A stretch of DNA of 64,000 bases, from IMG/VR virus record IMGVR_UViG_3300042691_042003, positions 124,001-188,000 of that record. One strand, written 5' to 3'. How positions within the stretch are numbered: the first letter of the stretch is position 1; each line of letters opens with the position of its first letter. Shown here one piece after another: positions 1 through 8,942 of the stretch. Source of the stretch: a virus. The notes beneath the pieces are model-generated. The model worked only from the letters and a program-made list of their open reading frames with translations, was not told the origin of the DNA and searched no databases. The position numbers and the translations under genes are program-made.

Positions 1-123
1 GAATATTTCGGATATCAAATTCATACCGTAATAGTAGAAAATCGACACGGTTCCAAGAATATACATAATTGTCCTGAAGAAAAAATAAAGATGATGAAAG
101 ACAGATTTAGCATTAATTTATAA
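1..123 (+). CDS. C-terminal end of an unidentified protein (partial)
   Basis: An open frame enters from upstream of the window and ends with TAA at 121-123, leaving 40 residues that begin EYFGYQIHTV and finish RFSINL. The fragment is hydrophilic and lysine-rich at its end. It is too short to assign to a family. It runs in the same direction as the sigma factor that starts 75 nt downstream. Confidence 0.55.
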   Translation, partial: EYFGYQIHTVIVENRHGSKNIHNCPEEKIKMMKDRFSINL

Positions 124-198
124 AAATGTTAATAACTTTTTCAAAACTATTTTTATTTTTGGAATATATTTATTATATTTGTATATCTTAAAATTCAT

Positions 199-807
199 AT
201 GGCAAAAAAACAAAAAACAGATTCTCTCAAAGATCTCGGCTATCAGTTTAAGCAAACTCGATCCGAAAAAGTATTTACCGAGCTTTATAATCGAATCAGA
301 CCAGGACTTTATAATTACATTTTCCAAATCGTTAAGAATAATGACGATACCGAAAATCTAATTTCTCACGTAATGTCTACTGTCTATAACAAGATCGATA
401 CATACGACCCTAAATGGCATATTTCAACTTGGATTTATCGAATTGCTTATACATGCGCTTGCATGGAATTACGCTTCCGTAAAGCAAGAAAAATCACTCA
501 TATGTCTCAATTAGAACAATCAGAAAACAAAAATCTGATCTCTAAAATCGAATTCGAATCTCTTGAAACTTATAAAGATGATCTAATTCTTAACGAAGAA
601 ATTCAAGAGAAAGAAAACGATACGAATCGTCTACATTCTATTATCAAAAATCTACCTGAAGAATATCGAATCGTAATTGAAGAAAAATTCTTTAACGATA
701 TGAAATATGATGAAATTGCACAAAAGCTAAACATACCTCTTCATACTGTTAAAAACCGAATCTCTCGAGGAAAAAGAATTATTAAAGAGAAGTACGGGAA
801 TATATAA
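199..807 (+). CDS. ECF-like RNA polymerase sigma factor
   Basis: This 202-residue protein has the two-domain plan of extracytoplasmic-function sigma factors. Region 2 lies at about residues 25-95 and includes the STWIYRIAYT helix that normally contacts the -10 element. Region 4 is a helix-turn-helix at about residues 150-198 (YDEIAQKLNIP followed by TVKNRISRG). Regions 1 and 3 are absent, as is usual for the class. It probably directs host core RNA polymerase to a subset of phage promoters. Its length is normal for the family. A second, larger sigma factor is at 41467-42183, so the phage may use successive sigma switches. The family call is firm; the target promoter class is unknown. Confidence 0.9.
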   Translation: MAKKQKTDSLKDLGYQFKQTRSEKVFTELYNRIRPGLYNYIFQIVKNNDDTENLISHVMSTVYNKIDTYDPKWHISTWIYRIAYTCACMELRFRKARKITHMSQLEQSENKNLISKIEFESLETYKDDLILNEEIQEKENDTNRLHSIIKNLPEEYRIVIEEKFFNDMKYDEIAQKLNIPLHTVKNRISRGKRIIKEKYGNI

Positions 808-820
808 ATAAAAAGGATTC

Positions 821-1117
821 ATGAAAAATACAAAACTTCCTTCTTTCAAAGAATTTAATAAGACTTTTGAAGATGTAAAAGTTGAAGAAGCTATGGGTGT
901 TGCTTCTAAAAAGCTACAAAAGGCAACTGAAGAATTCCATAGTGCTCAATTAGAACTTCAAAAGCTACAAAAACAATTTGTAGGTCTTGCTAAAGATGAT
1001 TCAAAAAGAGAAAGCATGAAACAAAGCATCCTTAATCAGCATAAAATAGTAAAACAAAAGGAAGCAATATTTGCTAAAGCTCTCGGTGATGAAGATATTG
1101 AAGACCTTGAAATCTAA
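821..1117 (+). CDS. Small coiled-coil protein with a possible capsid-targeting start
   Basis: This 98-residue protein is mostly heptad-like helix (EEFHSAQLELQKLQKQF) and highly charged. Its N-terminus (LPSFKEFNKTFED) resembles the tyrosine/phenylalanine-x-x-phenylalanine pattern of the capsid-targeting starts seen elsewhere in the window, but the (L/I)-x-E cleavage triplet is missing, so the match is weak. It starts 13 nt after the sigma gene, and an AT-rich ATATAAATA stretch overlaps the end of that gene. No function can be assigned. Confidence 0.65.
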   Translation: MKNTKLPSFKEFNKTFEDVKVEEAMGVASKKLQKATEEFHSAQLELQKLQKQFVGLAKDDSKRESMKQSILNQHKIVKQKEAIFAKALGDEDIEDLEI

Positions 1118-1121
1118 ATTA

Positions 1122-1604
1122 ATGTGGTTTAATTTTTGGAAATGGCCTAAAGAACTAATTGACGATTATCGTCAATGGTCTGTAGTTAAAGAAGCTTTAC
1201 AAGAAGAAGATACAAAGCAGAAATTCGCAAATTTTAAATATGAAATGCGAATTGATAAAATAGGAAGAATATACACGGTTATTAATGTACCCGATGAACT
1301 TCTTCCTTTCGAATTTCGTAATCAAGTTTGGCCTTGGGTTTTAGATCAATTAAGAGAAATAGATGAACTTCTTCTTTCTTGTAGATTAAATGATTTAGTT
1401 TATCCTGAAGTACAAAAACTTGAAGAATATCCTGCATATTTAGTAGTTCTCACTCCTTCTACCGAATCTTTGGAGTGGGCCAAATTTTTTGGTTGGATTT
1501 TTAATTGTGTATTTACTTCTTCGTTTCTTTTCCTTACAAATAAGATAATTACAAAAACAACAGAAAAGTCTGCTATAGATTTTATTATATCTCTTTTTAA
1601 TTGA
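1122..1604 (+). CDS. Unidentified protein with a C-terminal hydrophobic segment
   Basis: The open frame extends up to 1071 through a TTG, but the ATG at 1122 (MWFNFWKWP) is preferred because it clears the preceding gene; an ATG at 1089 is also possible. The 160-residue product is rich in Trp and acidic residues. It has one hydrophobic stretch near the C-terminus (WIFNCVFTSSFLFL) that could be a membrane anchor or a buried helix. It overlaps the next gene by 4 nt, indicating cotranscription. No family was recognised. Confidence 0.6.
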   Translation: MWFNFWKWPKELIDDYRQWSVVKEALQEEDTKQKFANFKYEMRIDKIGRIYTVINVPDELLPFEFRNQVWPWVLDQLREIDELLLSCRLNDLVYPEVQKLEEYPAYLVVLTPSTESLEWAKFFGWIFNCVFTSSFLFLTNKIITKTTEKSAIDFIISLFN

Positions 1605-2383
1605 AAACGACAGTTGGAGACCACGGCAAAGGACGTTACTACGTGGTTGATGAAGACAGGAACATTAAGCTCCCTTCCGTAACGACAATACTTACCGAAA
1701 CTTCGGATAAATCAGCATTGGATGCTTGGGTAAAGCGTATAGGACAAGCTGAAGCCGATAAAATATCCACATTTTCTGCAAATCGAGGAACGTTCATGCA
1801 TTCACTTCATGAACATTACCTTTCTGCTAGATTTATTGAAAATCTAGAAAATCCCTTACAAATTTGTTTTAAAAGAGCTATTGAAGAATGCTCTTCTCTT
1901 ACTAAAGAAGAAATGGAAGTAGGGAAAAATCTTTTTCTTAATTTCCATAATAGCTCAGATTTTTATGAAAATGTAAAAGAAATTGCATTTCAAGAAGAAC
2001 CGGTTTGGTCTTTTTTAGGAGGAGGATATGCAGGAAGGTTAGATCTAATGATAAAGAATAAATCAGATGAATTTGTTCTTATAGATTTTAAGACTAGTAG
2101 AAAACCTAAAAAAGAAGATTGGATCGAAGGTTATAAAAAGCAAGTTTCTGCTTATTCTGTAGCTTCTAATGAAGTAAAAGGAATTTTTCCAATAAGATGC
2201 GAAATTTGGATTTCTTGTGAAACTGGAGAAGTACAAAAATTCTCAATAGAACGAGAGGATATAAAAAAATGGTTCTCAAAATTTTATGAAAATGTTCTAA
2301 CATATCATAAAACATTTCCTCAATATAATCATATAATGAATAATGATACCGAAGATAATACATCAAATCTGGGTAGGTCCTAA
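1601..2383 (+). CDS. PD-(D/E)XK (Cas4/RecB-like) nuclease
   Basis: The 260-residue protein has the core of PD-(D/E)XK exonucleases: GRLDLMIKNK supplies the first acidic ligand and VLIDFKTSRK supplies the D-x-K pair, at about residues 146-170. The N-terminal part (LPSVTTILTET, then RGTFMHSLHE) matches the PDDEXK_1-type phage exonucleases also found in T4-like cyanophages. Such enzymes degrade or trim DNA ends in recombination or host-DNA breakdown. The start is a TTG overlapping the previous stop; the first in-frame ATG, near 1796, would remove conserved sequence. Its 3' end overlaps the first glycosyltransferase gene by 41 nt in another frame. Confidence 0.75.
   Translation: MKTTVGDHGKGRYYVVDEDRNIKLPSVTTILTETSDKSALDAWVKRIGQAEADKISTFSANRGTFMHSLHEHYLSARFIENLENPLQICFKRAIEECSSLTKEEMEVGKNLFLNFHNSSDFYENVKEIAFQEEPVWSFLGGGYAGRLDLMIKNKSDEFVLIDFKTSRKPKKEDWIEGYKKQVSAYSVASNEVKGIFPIRCEIWISCETGEVQKFSIEREDIKKWFSKFYENVLTYHKTFPQYNHIMNNDTEDNTSNLGRS
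2330..2338 (+). promoter_or_regulatory. CATATAATG motif, possible late promoter
   Basis: The motif lies inside the end of the nuclease gene, 4 nt before the GT32 start. It matches the window-wide CATATAATA motif except at the last base, and its spacing to the gene is unlike the 19-25 nt of the convincing cases, so this site is doubtful. Confidence 0.25.
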
Positions 2384-2990
2384 AAAGAAACCTGTAAAAT
2401 ATATGCAAACCTGGAAGGATATGAATCCAGAATGGGAACATATTATTTGGGACGATGAAATGATATCTGAAAAATATCCTAAAGGTTTTCGTAATCAATC
2501 TAAAATTGACGAAATCGAAGAATGGGCAGGAAAAGCAGATATTATGCGTTATGAAATTCTTAATGATTTTGGAGGGATTTATATTGATGCAGATTCAATT
2601 TGTACTAATTCTTTAGACGATCATTTTTTAAAGCATGATTCTTTTGCTTGTTTTGAAAACGAACAATGTCGAGGTAATCTTATAGCTAATGGTTATATAG
2701 GTGCTGTAAAAGGATGTAATTTAATGAAAATACTTATTGAAAAAATAAGTAAAATGAAATCTGTTTCATTTCAAAAAACCGGTAAAATGGCATGGCAATG
2801 TGTAGGACCTCTTCTTTTTACCGAAACTATTTTTGAAAGTAATTATCCTATTTCTGTTTATCCTTCTTTTGTTTTTATTCCTGAACATTATTCTGGTATT
2901 GTTTATCAAGGAAATGGTAAGTCATATTCAAAACAATTCTGGGGATCTACACATGAATTTAAAGATCCTGAATATTATAACAATTTATGA
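2343..2990 (+). CDS. GT32-type glycosyltransferase (DXD, OCH1-like)
   Basis: This 215-residue protein begins IPKIIHQIWVG, the signature start of family GT32 / DXD-sugar-binding glycosyltransferases, followed by NPEWEHIIWDD, the KADIMRYEIL helix and the catalytic GGIYIDADS motif (DAD as the metal-binding DXD, about residues 78-80). It would transfer a sugar from a nucleotide donor onto a glycan or protein acceptor in the cytoplasm. It is the first gene of a long AT-rich glycan cluster and overlaps the next gene by 4 nt. The fold call is secure; donor and acceptor cannot be read from the sequence. Confidence 0.88.
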   Translation: MIPKIIHQIWVGPKKKPVKYMQTWKDMNPEWEHIIWDDEMISEKYPKGFRNQSKIDEIEEWAGKADIMRYEILNDFGGIYIDADSICTNSLDDHFLKHDSFACFENEQCRGNLIANGYIGAVKGCNLMKILIEKISKMKSVSFQKTGKMAWQCVGPLLFTETIFESNYPISVYPSFVFIPEHYSGIVYQGNGKSYSKQFWGSTHEFKDPEYYNNL

Positions 2991-3751
2991 ATAATAAAAT
3001 AACTGTCGTACTTAACGGATTCGGAAGGCCTCAACATTTTGATAGACAGCTAGATGCTGTAATGAATCAAACGGTAAAACCTACTGCGGTTATGTTATGG
3101 CAAAATGGAAATCAACATCAATTTCCCCCTTCTTCTGACAATCTAACTAAAGCCGTTTGTAATGATAATTTAGGTGTTTGGGCTAGATTTGCTTTTGCTC
3201 TTAATGCTAGGACTGAATGGATTTGTGTTTTTGATGATGATACAATTCCGGGTAATAGATGGTTTGAAAATTGCCTAGAAACTATGAAAACTCATGAAGG
3301 ACTTATGGGTACTGTAGGTATTCGACTTCATGGTGATTTAGGTATGTATCCGCTAAGACGTTATGGTTGGGCTGATATCAATAATAATAAACCTATCGAG
3401 GTAGATTATGTAGGGCATTCTTGGTTCTTTCATAGAGATTGGCTTTCTTTCTTTTGGAGAGAAATGCCACCTAAAGAACATAATATGTTAGTAGGTGAAG
3501 ATATTCATTTTTCACTTATGCTTAGAAAATGGGCAAATATAAATACTTTCGTTCCTCCACACCCTTCTAATGATAGATCTTTATGGGGATCTCAACCTGA
3601 AACAGCTCTTTCTATTGGAACCGATCAAGCTGCTCTTTCTATGAATCCTGGAAATCTGCAAAGAATGTCAGGATATGTAGAATTTGCAAAAACTATGGGA
3701 CTTCTTCCTATAAGAAAAAGGCCTGATTTTATTGAAGATGAAAATTTCTAA
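2987..3751 (+). CDS. GT-A-fold glycosyltransferase
   Basis: This 254-residue protein starts ITVVLNGFGRPQ and continues with a GT2-like sugar-nucleotide domain: LDAVMNQTVKPT, then WICVFDDDTIPG, where DDD is the expected metal/nucleotide site at about residues 83-85. A later WLSFFWREMP and GEDIHFSLML segment corresponds to the acceptor-side ED motif of GT-A enzymes. It overlaps the GT32 gene by 4 nt and the next gene follows after 2 nt, so the three are likely one transcript. The specific sugar is unknown. Confidence 0.8.
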   Translation: MNNKITVVLNGFGRPQHFDRQLDAVMNQTVKPTAVMLWQNGNQHQFPPSSDNLTKAVCNDNLGVWARFAFALNARTEWICVFDDDTIPGNRWFENCLETMKTHEGLMGTVGIRLHGDLGMYPLRRYGWADINNNKPIEVDYVGHSWFFHRDWLSFFWREMPPKEHNMLVGEDIHFSLMLRKWANINTFVPPHPSNDRSLWGSQPETALSIGTDQAALSMNPGNLQRMSGYVEFAKTMGLLPIRKRPDFIEDENF

Positions 3752-3753
3752 AA

Positions 3754-4941
3754 ATGGAAAAAATTAATATAAAATTTTTAAATCATTCTTCTTTCTATCT
3801 TGAAAGTGAAGAATATATTGTATTAGTAGATCCTTGGTATTCAGGGAAAATATTCAATAATAGTTGGTCTTTATTAAAAGATACAGAAGATTCTATTATA
3901 GATTATTCTAAGGTTAAATATATTTCGATTTCACATGAGCATCCAGACCATTTGCATTGGCCTACATTAAAAAAGATAAAAGAAAAAACAAAAGAAGTAA
4001 CAATACTTCTTCCTAAAAGAAATAATCCGAACGTTTTAGAAGAATGTATTAAATTAGGATATAAATTTAAGTATTTAGATTATTTTGTAGAAAATAAAAT
4101 AGAAGAAAATTTATCGATATATCCATATCCTCACGGACATGACAGTGCTCTTATTTATGAAATAGAAGATAAAATTATTCTAAATCAAAACGATGCTTAT
4201 TTAGAAGATAACGTAATTTCTACTATTAATGAAAAATTTAAAAAAATAGATCTGTGGTTATTTCAATTTAGTTTAGCAGGATATTACGGAAATCGTACAG
4301 ATCCTAATACTATAATAGAAAATGGAACTAAATTTCATATAGATAAATTTATAAAATATCAAAATGATTTTAAACCTATAATGAGTGTTCCTTTTGCAAG
4401 CTATGTATATTTTTGCAAAGAATATAATAATTATATTAATGATTATGCAGTTAAATTAGAAGATATTCTAGAAAAAACTAATTACATAACTCAAATTCCA
4501 TTTTATAATGAAAATATAGATTTTCATTCAAATACTATGAATAAAAATAATTTAGAAAAATGGAATGAAATATACGAAAATTGCAAAAAAGAAATTAAAA
4601 AAGCAGAACCTTTCCCTGGAGAAGAAATTATAATAGAAGGATTTAAAAAAATATACGATGAAGGATATAGAATTCTTCAAGTAGGTGGCCTTATTTTAGA
4701 ATTTTTTGATTATGATAAGAATCTAGTTATAGATACTTCTAATAATAAGTATTATTTTATTAAAAAAGAAGAAACTCCTAAAGATTGGATAGCCGGAATA
4801 CTTCCAAGTGAAGAACTTTTAGCTTATATTAAGACTCCATGGGGTGCTGATACCTTAAACATAACTGGTACATTTAATAAAATAAACAATGATCTTTGGT
4901 ATATTTTTATGATGTCCAAAGAATTATTATATCAAAGATAA
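3754..4941 (+). CDS. Metallo-beta-lactamase-fold hydrolase (UlaG-like)
   Basis: The 395-residue protein carries the zinc motif HEHPDH at residues 61-66, preceded by VLVDPWYSG (aspartate before the first strand turn), and a downstream GHDSAL histidine plus a QNDAY aspartate, all in the order expected for the metallo-beta-lactamase superfamily. UlaG-like members hydrolyse sugar lactones or phosphoesters, and related proteins occur in amino-sugar hydroxylation. Within this cluster a role in modifying a sugar precursor is plausible but not shown. From here AT content climbs sharply and leucine is mostly TTA. Confidence 0.8.
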   Translation: MEKINIKFLNHSSFYLESEEYIVLVDPWYSGKIFNNSWSLLKDTEDSIIDYSKVKYISISHEHPDHLHWPTLKKIKEKTKEVTILLPKRNNPNVLEECIKLGYKFKYLDYFVENKIEENLSIYPYPHGHDSALIYEIEDKIILNQNDAYLEDNVISTINEKFKKIDLWLFQFSLAGYYGNRTDPNTIIENGTKFHIDKFIKYQNDFKPIMSVPFASYVYFCKEYNNYINDYAVKLEDILEKTNYITQIPFYNENIDFHSNTMNKNNLEKWNEIYENCKKEIKKAEPFPGEEIIIEGFKKIYDEGYRILQVGGLILEFFDYDKNLVIDTSNNKYYFIKKEETPKDWIAGILPSEELLAYIKTPWGADTLNITGTFNKINNDLWYIFMMSKELLYQR

Positions 4942-4952
4942 TATTTATTATA

Positions 4953-5681
4953 ATGAGAGAAAGAGACTTTAAAAAAGAGCTAGATTTCTTTTTAGAAAAA
5001 ATAAAAAGAAAAGAACCTTTTGCTTTTGCAAGGTATTCAGATGGAGAATACATGATTATGAATTCTTTAAACATAGATAAAGGCACTCAAGCTTTAGATG
5101 TTGATAAATGGTCATTTAATCTTCAAAATCAAATATTTTCAAAAGACCTTATTAAAACTTTATTTCATACTGAAATAAATTATTTTTATGCTATAGCTTG
5201 TCCTTGTTGTGGATTAGGTGTAGGACTAGCTGAATTTTATAAAAGAAATTTAAAATGCACAGAAGAAGAAATGACTTGGTCTAATCTTTGGATTAATTCT
5301 AATTACGAATCATTTATAAATTTCATAAAAAAATTAGATAGAAAAGTAAATCTATTGGTTAATTATGAAGGAGAAGATAAGGAATATCCATTTGAAGTCG
5401 ATAAATTTTTCAGCATTCCCGATGATTGTGTTAATTGGTATGAAAAAAATAGAGAATGGATTTTACAAAAAATGAAAGAAATTTCTAAAGAAGATGATCA
5501 GATATTTTTTGTTTCTGCCGGTCCTCTTTCTGAAATTTTAATTCATGAAATGTATTTAAATAATCCTAATAATCAATATATAGATACCGGTTCTTCTTTA
5601 GATATATTTGTTAAAGGACGAATAACAAGACCTTATCAAGGAGAAGGATCTAATTTTAAAAATCAAAAATGTTTATGGTAA
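4953..5681 (+). CDS. GT-D-type (DUF1792-like) glycosyltransferase
   Basis: The ATG at 4953 was chosen over an in-frame upstream start at 4896 because the upstream extension overlaps the previous gene and is not conserved-looking. The 242-residue product has FAFARYSDGE at residues 23-32, the hallmark loop of GT-D-fold glycosyltransferases (arginine plus aspartate-glutamate metal site). A later FFVSAGPLSEIL and YIDTGSSLDIF complete the nucleotide-binding half as in that family. It probably adds a glucose-like sugar during glycan assembly. It overlaps the next gene by 13 nt. Confidence 0.75.
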   Translation: MRERDFKKELDFFLEKIKRKEPFAFARYSDGEYMIMNSLNIDKGTQALDVDKWSFNLQNQIFSKDLIKTLFHTEINYFYAIACPCCGLGVGLAEFYKRNLKCTEEEMTWSNLWINSNYESFINFIKKLDRKVNLLVNYEGEDKEYPFEVDKFFSIPDDCVNWYEKNREWILQKMKEISKEDDQIFFVSAGPLSEILIHEMYLNNPNNQYIDTGSSLDIFVKGRITRPYQGEGSNFKNQKCLW

Positions 5682-6385
5682 AAAATTTATCTCTTCTAGT
5701 ATATACTAATTCAAAATGTAAAGATTTACATGAAGGATATTTTAGTAGAATAAAAAAATTCTTTCCTTCATTAAAAAATATTTTTGCAACATCGGATGAA
5801 CCTATTGAAGGAATTAATTTCATAGAATATAATAACGATTCTTTCCATTATGAACAAATGATTAACGCATTAGATTTAATTCCTACTGATTATGTATTAT
5901 ACAATCAAGAGGATTATATTCTATTTGATTATGTACTCGAAGATAAAATAAAAAAATATTTAGAAATTCTAGAAAACGATAAAAATATTTCTTTTATACG
6001 ATTAATATATTCAGGTGTAAACGATTTTGAAATAAAACCTTATAAAGATGATCTTTTTTATTTAAATCCTAATTCTTTTTATTTCTACTCTACACAAGCA
6101 ACAATATGGAGAAAAGAAGACTTAAAACAAATGTTTTTATATTCGAAAGTAAAACAAATTTTTGACGAACCTGAAAATTCTTTTTACTTAAAATCTTTAA
6201 ATAAAAAAGGATTATGTTCGATTGAAAAAGGAAAAAAAGTAGGAGGGCATTATAATTCCTTAGTTTATCCTTATATTGCTACAGCTTTAGTTAAAGGTGA
6301 ATGGAATTATTCCGAATATCAAGAAGAGCTAGATGATTTTTTTAATGAATTTAAAATAAAAAAAGAATTAAGAGGAGAAAGATAA
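5669..6385 (+). CDS. Probable glycosyltransferase-like protein of the glycan island
   Basis: The 238-residue protein has an alternating strand/helix start (LSLLVYTNSKC) and a central YVLYNQEDYILFDYV acidic motif resembling the donor-site loop of GT-A-like proteins, followed by an SFIRLIYSG strand. The second methionine codon at 5675 is an equally good start. No family was recognised with certainty. Position and overlaps on the same strand suggest a role in the same glycan pathway. Confidence 0.6.
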   Translation: MFMVKNLSLLVYTNSKCKDLHEGYFSRIKKFFPSLKNIFATSDEPIEGINFIEYNNDSFHYEQMINALDLIPTDYVLYNQEDYILFDYVLEDKIKKYLEILENDKNISFIRLIYSGVNDFEIKPYKDDLFYLNPNSFYFYSTQATIWRKEDLKQMFLYSKVKQIFDEPENSFYLKSLNKKGLCSIEKGKKVGGHYNSLVYPYIATALVKGEWNYSEYQEELDDFFNEFKIKKELRGER

Positions 6386-6389
6386 AATT

Positions 6390-7154
6390 ATGGAATATAT
6401 ACAAGGTCAAAAATTTAAAGAATTAAACGATAATCATAAAATCTATTATTGCGATACACATAACGTTAATTCCTTTTTTAATAATATTAATTTTTCCCAT
6501 GAATTTATTTTAGTATCACATAATAGTGATGGTAGTATAACCGATAACCCAACTACCGAATATGATGCAGATATTAGGAAAATACCTAAAAATTTAAAAA
6601 AATGGTTCGGACAAAATTTAAAATGTAAATCAGATATTATAGAATCTATACCTATAGGATTAGAAAATTCTATGTGGTTTCCGGAAGAAAGAAAGATAGA
6701 AAAATTATTTAATAAAAAAAGTACAGAAAAAAATCTTAAAAATTTAGTTTATTTAAATCTAAATATAGATAACAATCCTTTAATCCGAGGACCTATTTAT
6801 AATATGTTACAAAATAAAAATTATGTTACAGTTCAATACGGTAGGAATGGATTAAATTATGATAATTATTTAGATAATTTATATAATCATTGCTTTATGA
6901 TTTGTCCTGAAGGTAATGGAATAGATGTTCATCAGCCGTGGGAATCTTTATATATAGGAACAATACCGATACAAAAAAAGAATATAAATAACGAAAATTG
7001 GAGAGAACTCCCTATTTGTTGGCTTGACGAATGGGAACAATTAAATGATGAAAATTTCCTATTATTAGAATATAAAAGAATATCCGAAAAAAAATTCGAT
7101 TTATCTAAATTGGATTTTAATTTTTGGAAGAATAAGATAAAAAATTCTATATGA
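6390..7154 (+). CDS. Exostosin/GT47-like glycosyltransferase
   Basis: This 254-residue protein has the C-terminal signature of exostosin-like GT-B enzymes: an FMICPEGNG loop followed by HQPWESLYIGTIPI (about residues 170-195), where the Glu binds the donor nucleotide. Upstream are FILVSHNSDG and SIPIGLENSMW, as in GT47-like bacterial capsule enzymes. It is shorter than eukaryotic exostosins but normal for bacterial ones. It overlaps the downstream FAD oxidoreductase by 4 nt. Confidence 0.68.
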   Translation: MEYIQGQKFKELNDNHKIYYCDTHNVNSFFNNINFSHEFILVSHNSDGSITDNPTTEYDADIRKIPKNLKKWFGQNLKCKSDIIESIPIGLENSMWFPEERKIEKLFNKKSTEKNLKNLVYLNLNIDNNPLIRGPIYNMLQNKNYVTVQYGRNGLNYDNYLDNLYNHCFMICPEGNGIDVHQPWESLYIGTIPIQKKNINNENWRELPICWLDEWEQLNDENFLLLEYKRISEKKFDLSKLDFNFWKNKIKNSI

Positions 7155-8200
7155 AGATAATTGTTATTGGAGCAGGTATTTTTGGAATTACAGTAGCATT
7201 AACATTATCAGAAAATAATTATGATGTTACCTTAGTAGAAAGAGAAGATGATATAATGAATAAAGCCAGTAAATGTAATCATAATAGACTTCATTTCGGA
7301 TTTCATTATCCAAGAAGTGAAAAAACTGCTAAGCAAAGTTTAGAAGGATATGATTTATTTTATAAAAATTTTTCAGATTCGATCGTAAAAAATTTTCCAA
7401 ATTATTATTTAATAGAAAAAAATAGCAAAATTAATAAAGATAATTTTAAAATATTTTGTGATAAATTAAATTTATCTTATCGAGAATTATTTCCTAAAAA
7501 TATTGAAATTAATAAAAATAATATTACATTTTGTGCAATAACAAAAGAGCCAATATTTGATTTTAATTCTATAAAAAATGATCTATATAATAGACTAAAA
7601 AAATCAAAAATCAATTTAATTTTAAATAAAAAAATAGAATCGAAATCAGATTTAAATGATTTCGATGTTGTAATTAATACAACATACAGTAATATTAATT
7701 GTATTAATAATCTTTTTAATATTCCTGAAATAAAATTAAAATTACAAGATGTTATAATTCCTATATTTAGAATGAATTCTGAAAAAATAGGATTAACTAT
7801 TATGGACGGTGATTATTGTTCAATAATGCCAAAAGGTTTTGAAGAAAATACTTTTTTATTATATCATGTAAAATATTCAGTCTTAAAAGAAAGTAAAGGA
7901 TATTTAGAAGACGAAAATTTAATAAATAATAATCCAGATTATATTAAGGATAAAATCGATAAAATTTATAAAAATTCAGAGAAATATTATCCTTTTTTAA
8001 AAAATTGTGAAAAAATTTCTTATTGGAGAACTACAAGAGCTTTACCTATAAATAATGATGATGAAAGATTAAGTACATTAACAATAAATAATATAGAAAA
8101 TAAAAAAATAATATCTCTTTTATCCGGTAAAATAACTACATGTTGGTTAATATCTAAAAAAATACTAAATATATTAAATGAAAACGATATTAATAGGTAA
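7151..8200 (+). CDS. FAD-dependent oxidoreductase (DAO-like)
   Basis: The 349-residue protein opens with a Rossmann dinucleotide site, GAGIFG at residues 7-12, ending in VTLVERE where the acidic residue binds the FAD ribose. The following RLHFGFHYPRS is typical of D-amino-acid-oxidase/glycerol-oxidase-like flavoproteins found in nucleotide-sugar clusters. It probably oxidises a sugar or amino-sugar intermediate. A second Rossmann-type oxidoreductase starts inside its 3' end with a 23-nt overlap, so the two probably act in sequence. The local sequence is extremely AT-rich (the line from 7441 to 7500 has 8 G/C in 60 bases). Confidence 0.75.
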   Translation: MKIIVIGAGIFGITVALTLSENNYDVTLVEREDDIMNKASKCNHNRLHFGFHYPRSEKTAKQSLEGYDLFYKNFSDSIVKNFPNYYLIEKNSKINKDNFKIFCDKLNLSYRELFPKNIEINKNNITFCAITKEPIFDFNSIKNDLYNRLKKSKINLILNKKIESKSDLNDFDVVINTTYSNINCINNLFNIPEIKLKLQDVIIPIFRMNSEKIGLTIMDGDYCSIMPKGFEENTFLLYHVKYSVLKESKGYLEDENLINNNPDYIKDKIDKIYKNSEKYYPFLKNCEKISYWRTTRALPINNDDERLSTLTINNIENKKIISLLSGKITTCWLISKKILNILNENDINR

Positions 8201-8942
8201 CGGTTATTGGGGATCTATAGTAAAAGAAAAATTAGAAAAACAAACCGATTTAATAGGGGTTTTAAATTCTAAAGATAATATTGATTCTTTTTTAAAAAAA
8301 GAAGTAGATTATATTTTTGTTTGTACTCCTACAAAAACCCATTACGAAATTGTTAAGAAATGTATAGAAAATCATAAAAATGTTTTTTGTGAAAAACCTT
8401 TTACGGGTAATTTCTTTAAAGCTAAAGAATTATATAAAATTTCAGAAAAAAATAATACAAAATTATTCGTCGATAATATTTTTTTATATCGCAATGAGTT
8501 AATTAATATTGAAAGTAATAATTTTAAAAAAATTAAATTTTTATGGAATAAATTTGAAAATCTATATAAAGAAGATCTGTTTACAACATTATTGTATCAT
8601 GATCTCTATTTATTATTAAATATAGCAAAAAATACATGGGACGTAGATTATTTAGAAATATTTGAAGATAAATTAAATTTAAAATTAAAAAATAAAAATT
8701 TAAAAGCAGAATTTATTTATGATAGAAATTATATAGGGAAAAAAGAAAAAAAGATATTTATAGACGATAAATTAATAGATTTTTCTAATCCTTCTAACGA
8801 CCCTTTATCAGAAATAATAGATAATTTAATAAAAAATAATATTAATTTTAATGAAAATAAAAAAATAACTTTGAAAACAATAAAATTATTAAATAAAATA
8901 CAAAATGAATCCATTTTACACACACCAAGAAGTATTAAATAA
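8178..8942 (+). CDS. Gfo/Idh/MocA-family oxidoreductase
   Basis: This 254-residue protein has an N-terminal NAD(P) Rossmann fold (ILIGNGYWGS), the VCTPTKTH segment that closes it, and the diagnostic CEKPF motif whose Glu-Lys-Pro is at residues 72-74. It is shorter than the usual 320-350 residues, with a reduced C-terminal domain. Family members oxidise or reduce hydroxyls of nucleotide sugars and inositols. Its neighbours suggest a sugar-nucleotide dehydrogenase step. It overlaps the next gene by 38 nt in another frame. Confidence 0.78.
   Translation: MKTILIGNGYWGSIVKEKLEKQTDLIGVLNSKDNIDSFLKKEVDYIFVCTPTKTHYEIVKKCIENHKNVFCEKPFTGNFFKAKELYKISEKNNTKLFVDNIFLYRNELINIESNNFKKIKFLWNKFENLYKEDLFTTLLYHDLYLLLNIAKNTWDVDYLEIFEDKLNLKLKNKNLKAEFIYDRNYIGKKEKKIFIDDKLIDFSNPSNDPLSEIIDNLIKNNINFNENKKITLKTIKLLNKIQNESILHTPRSIK

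Noticed and set aside
2166-2498. Minus-strand 110-codon frame
   Set aside because: Antisense to the nuclease and GT32 genes, with implausible composition and no start context.
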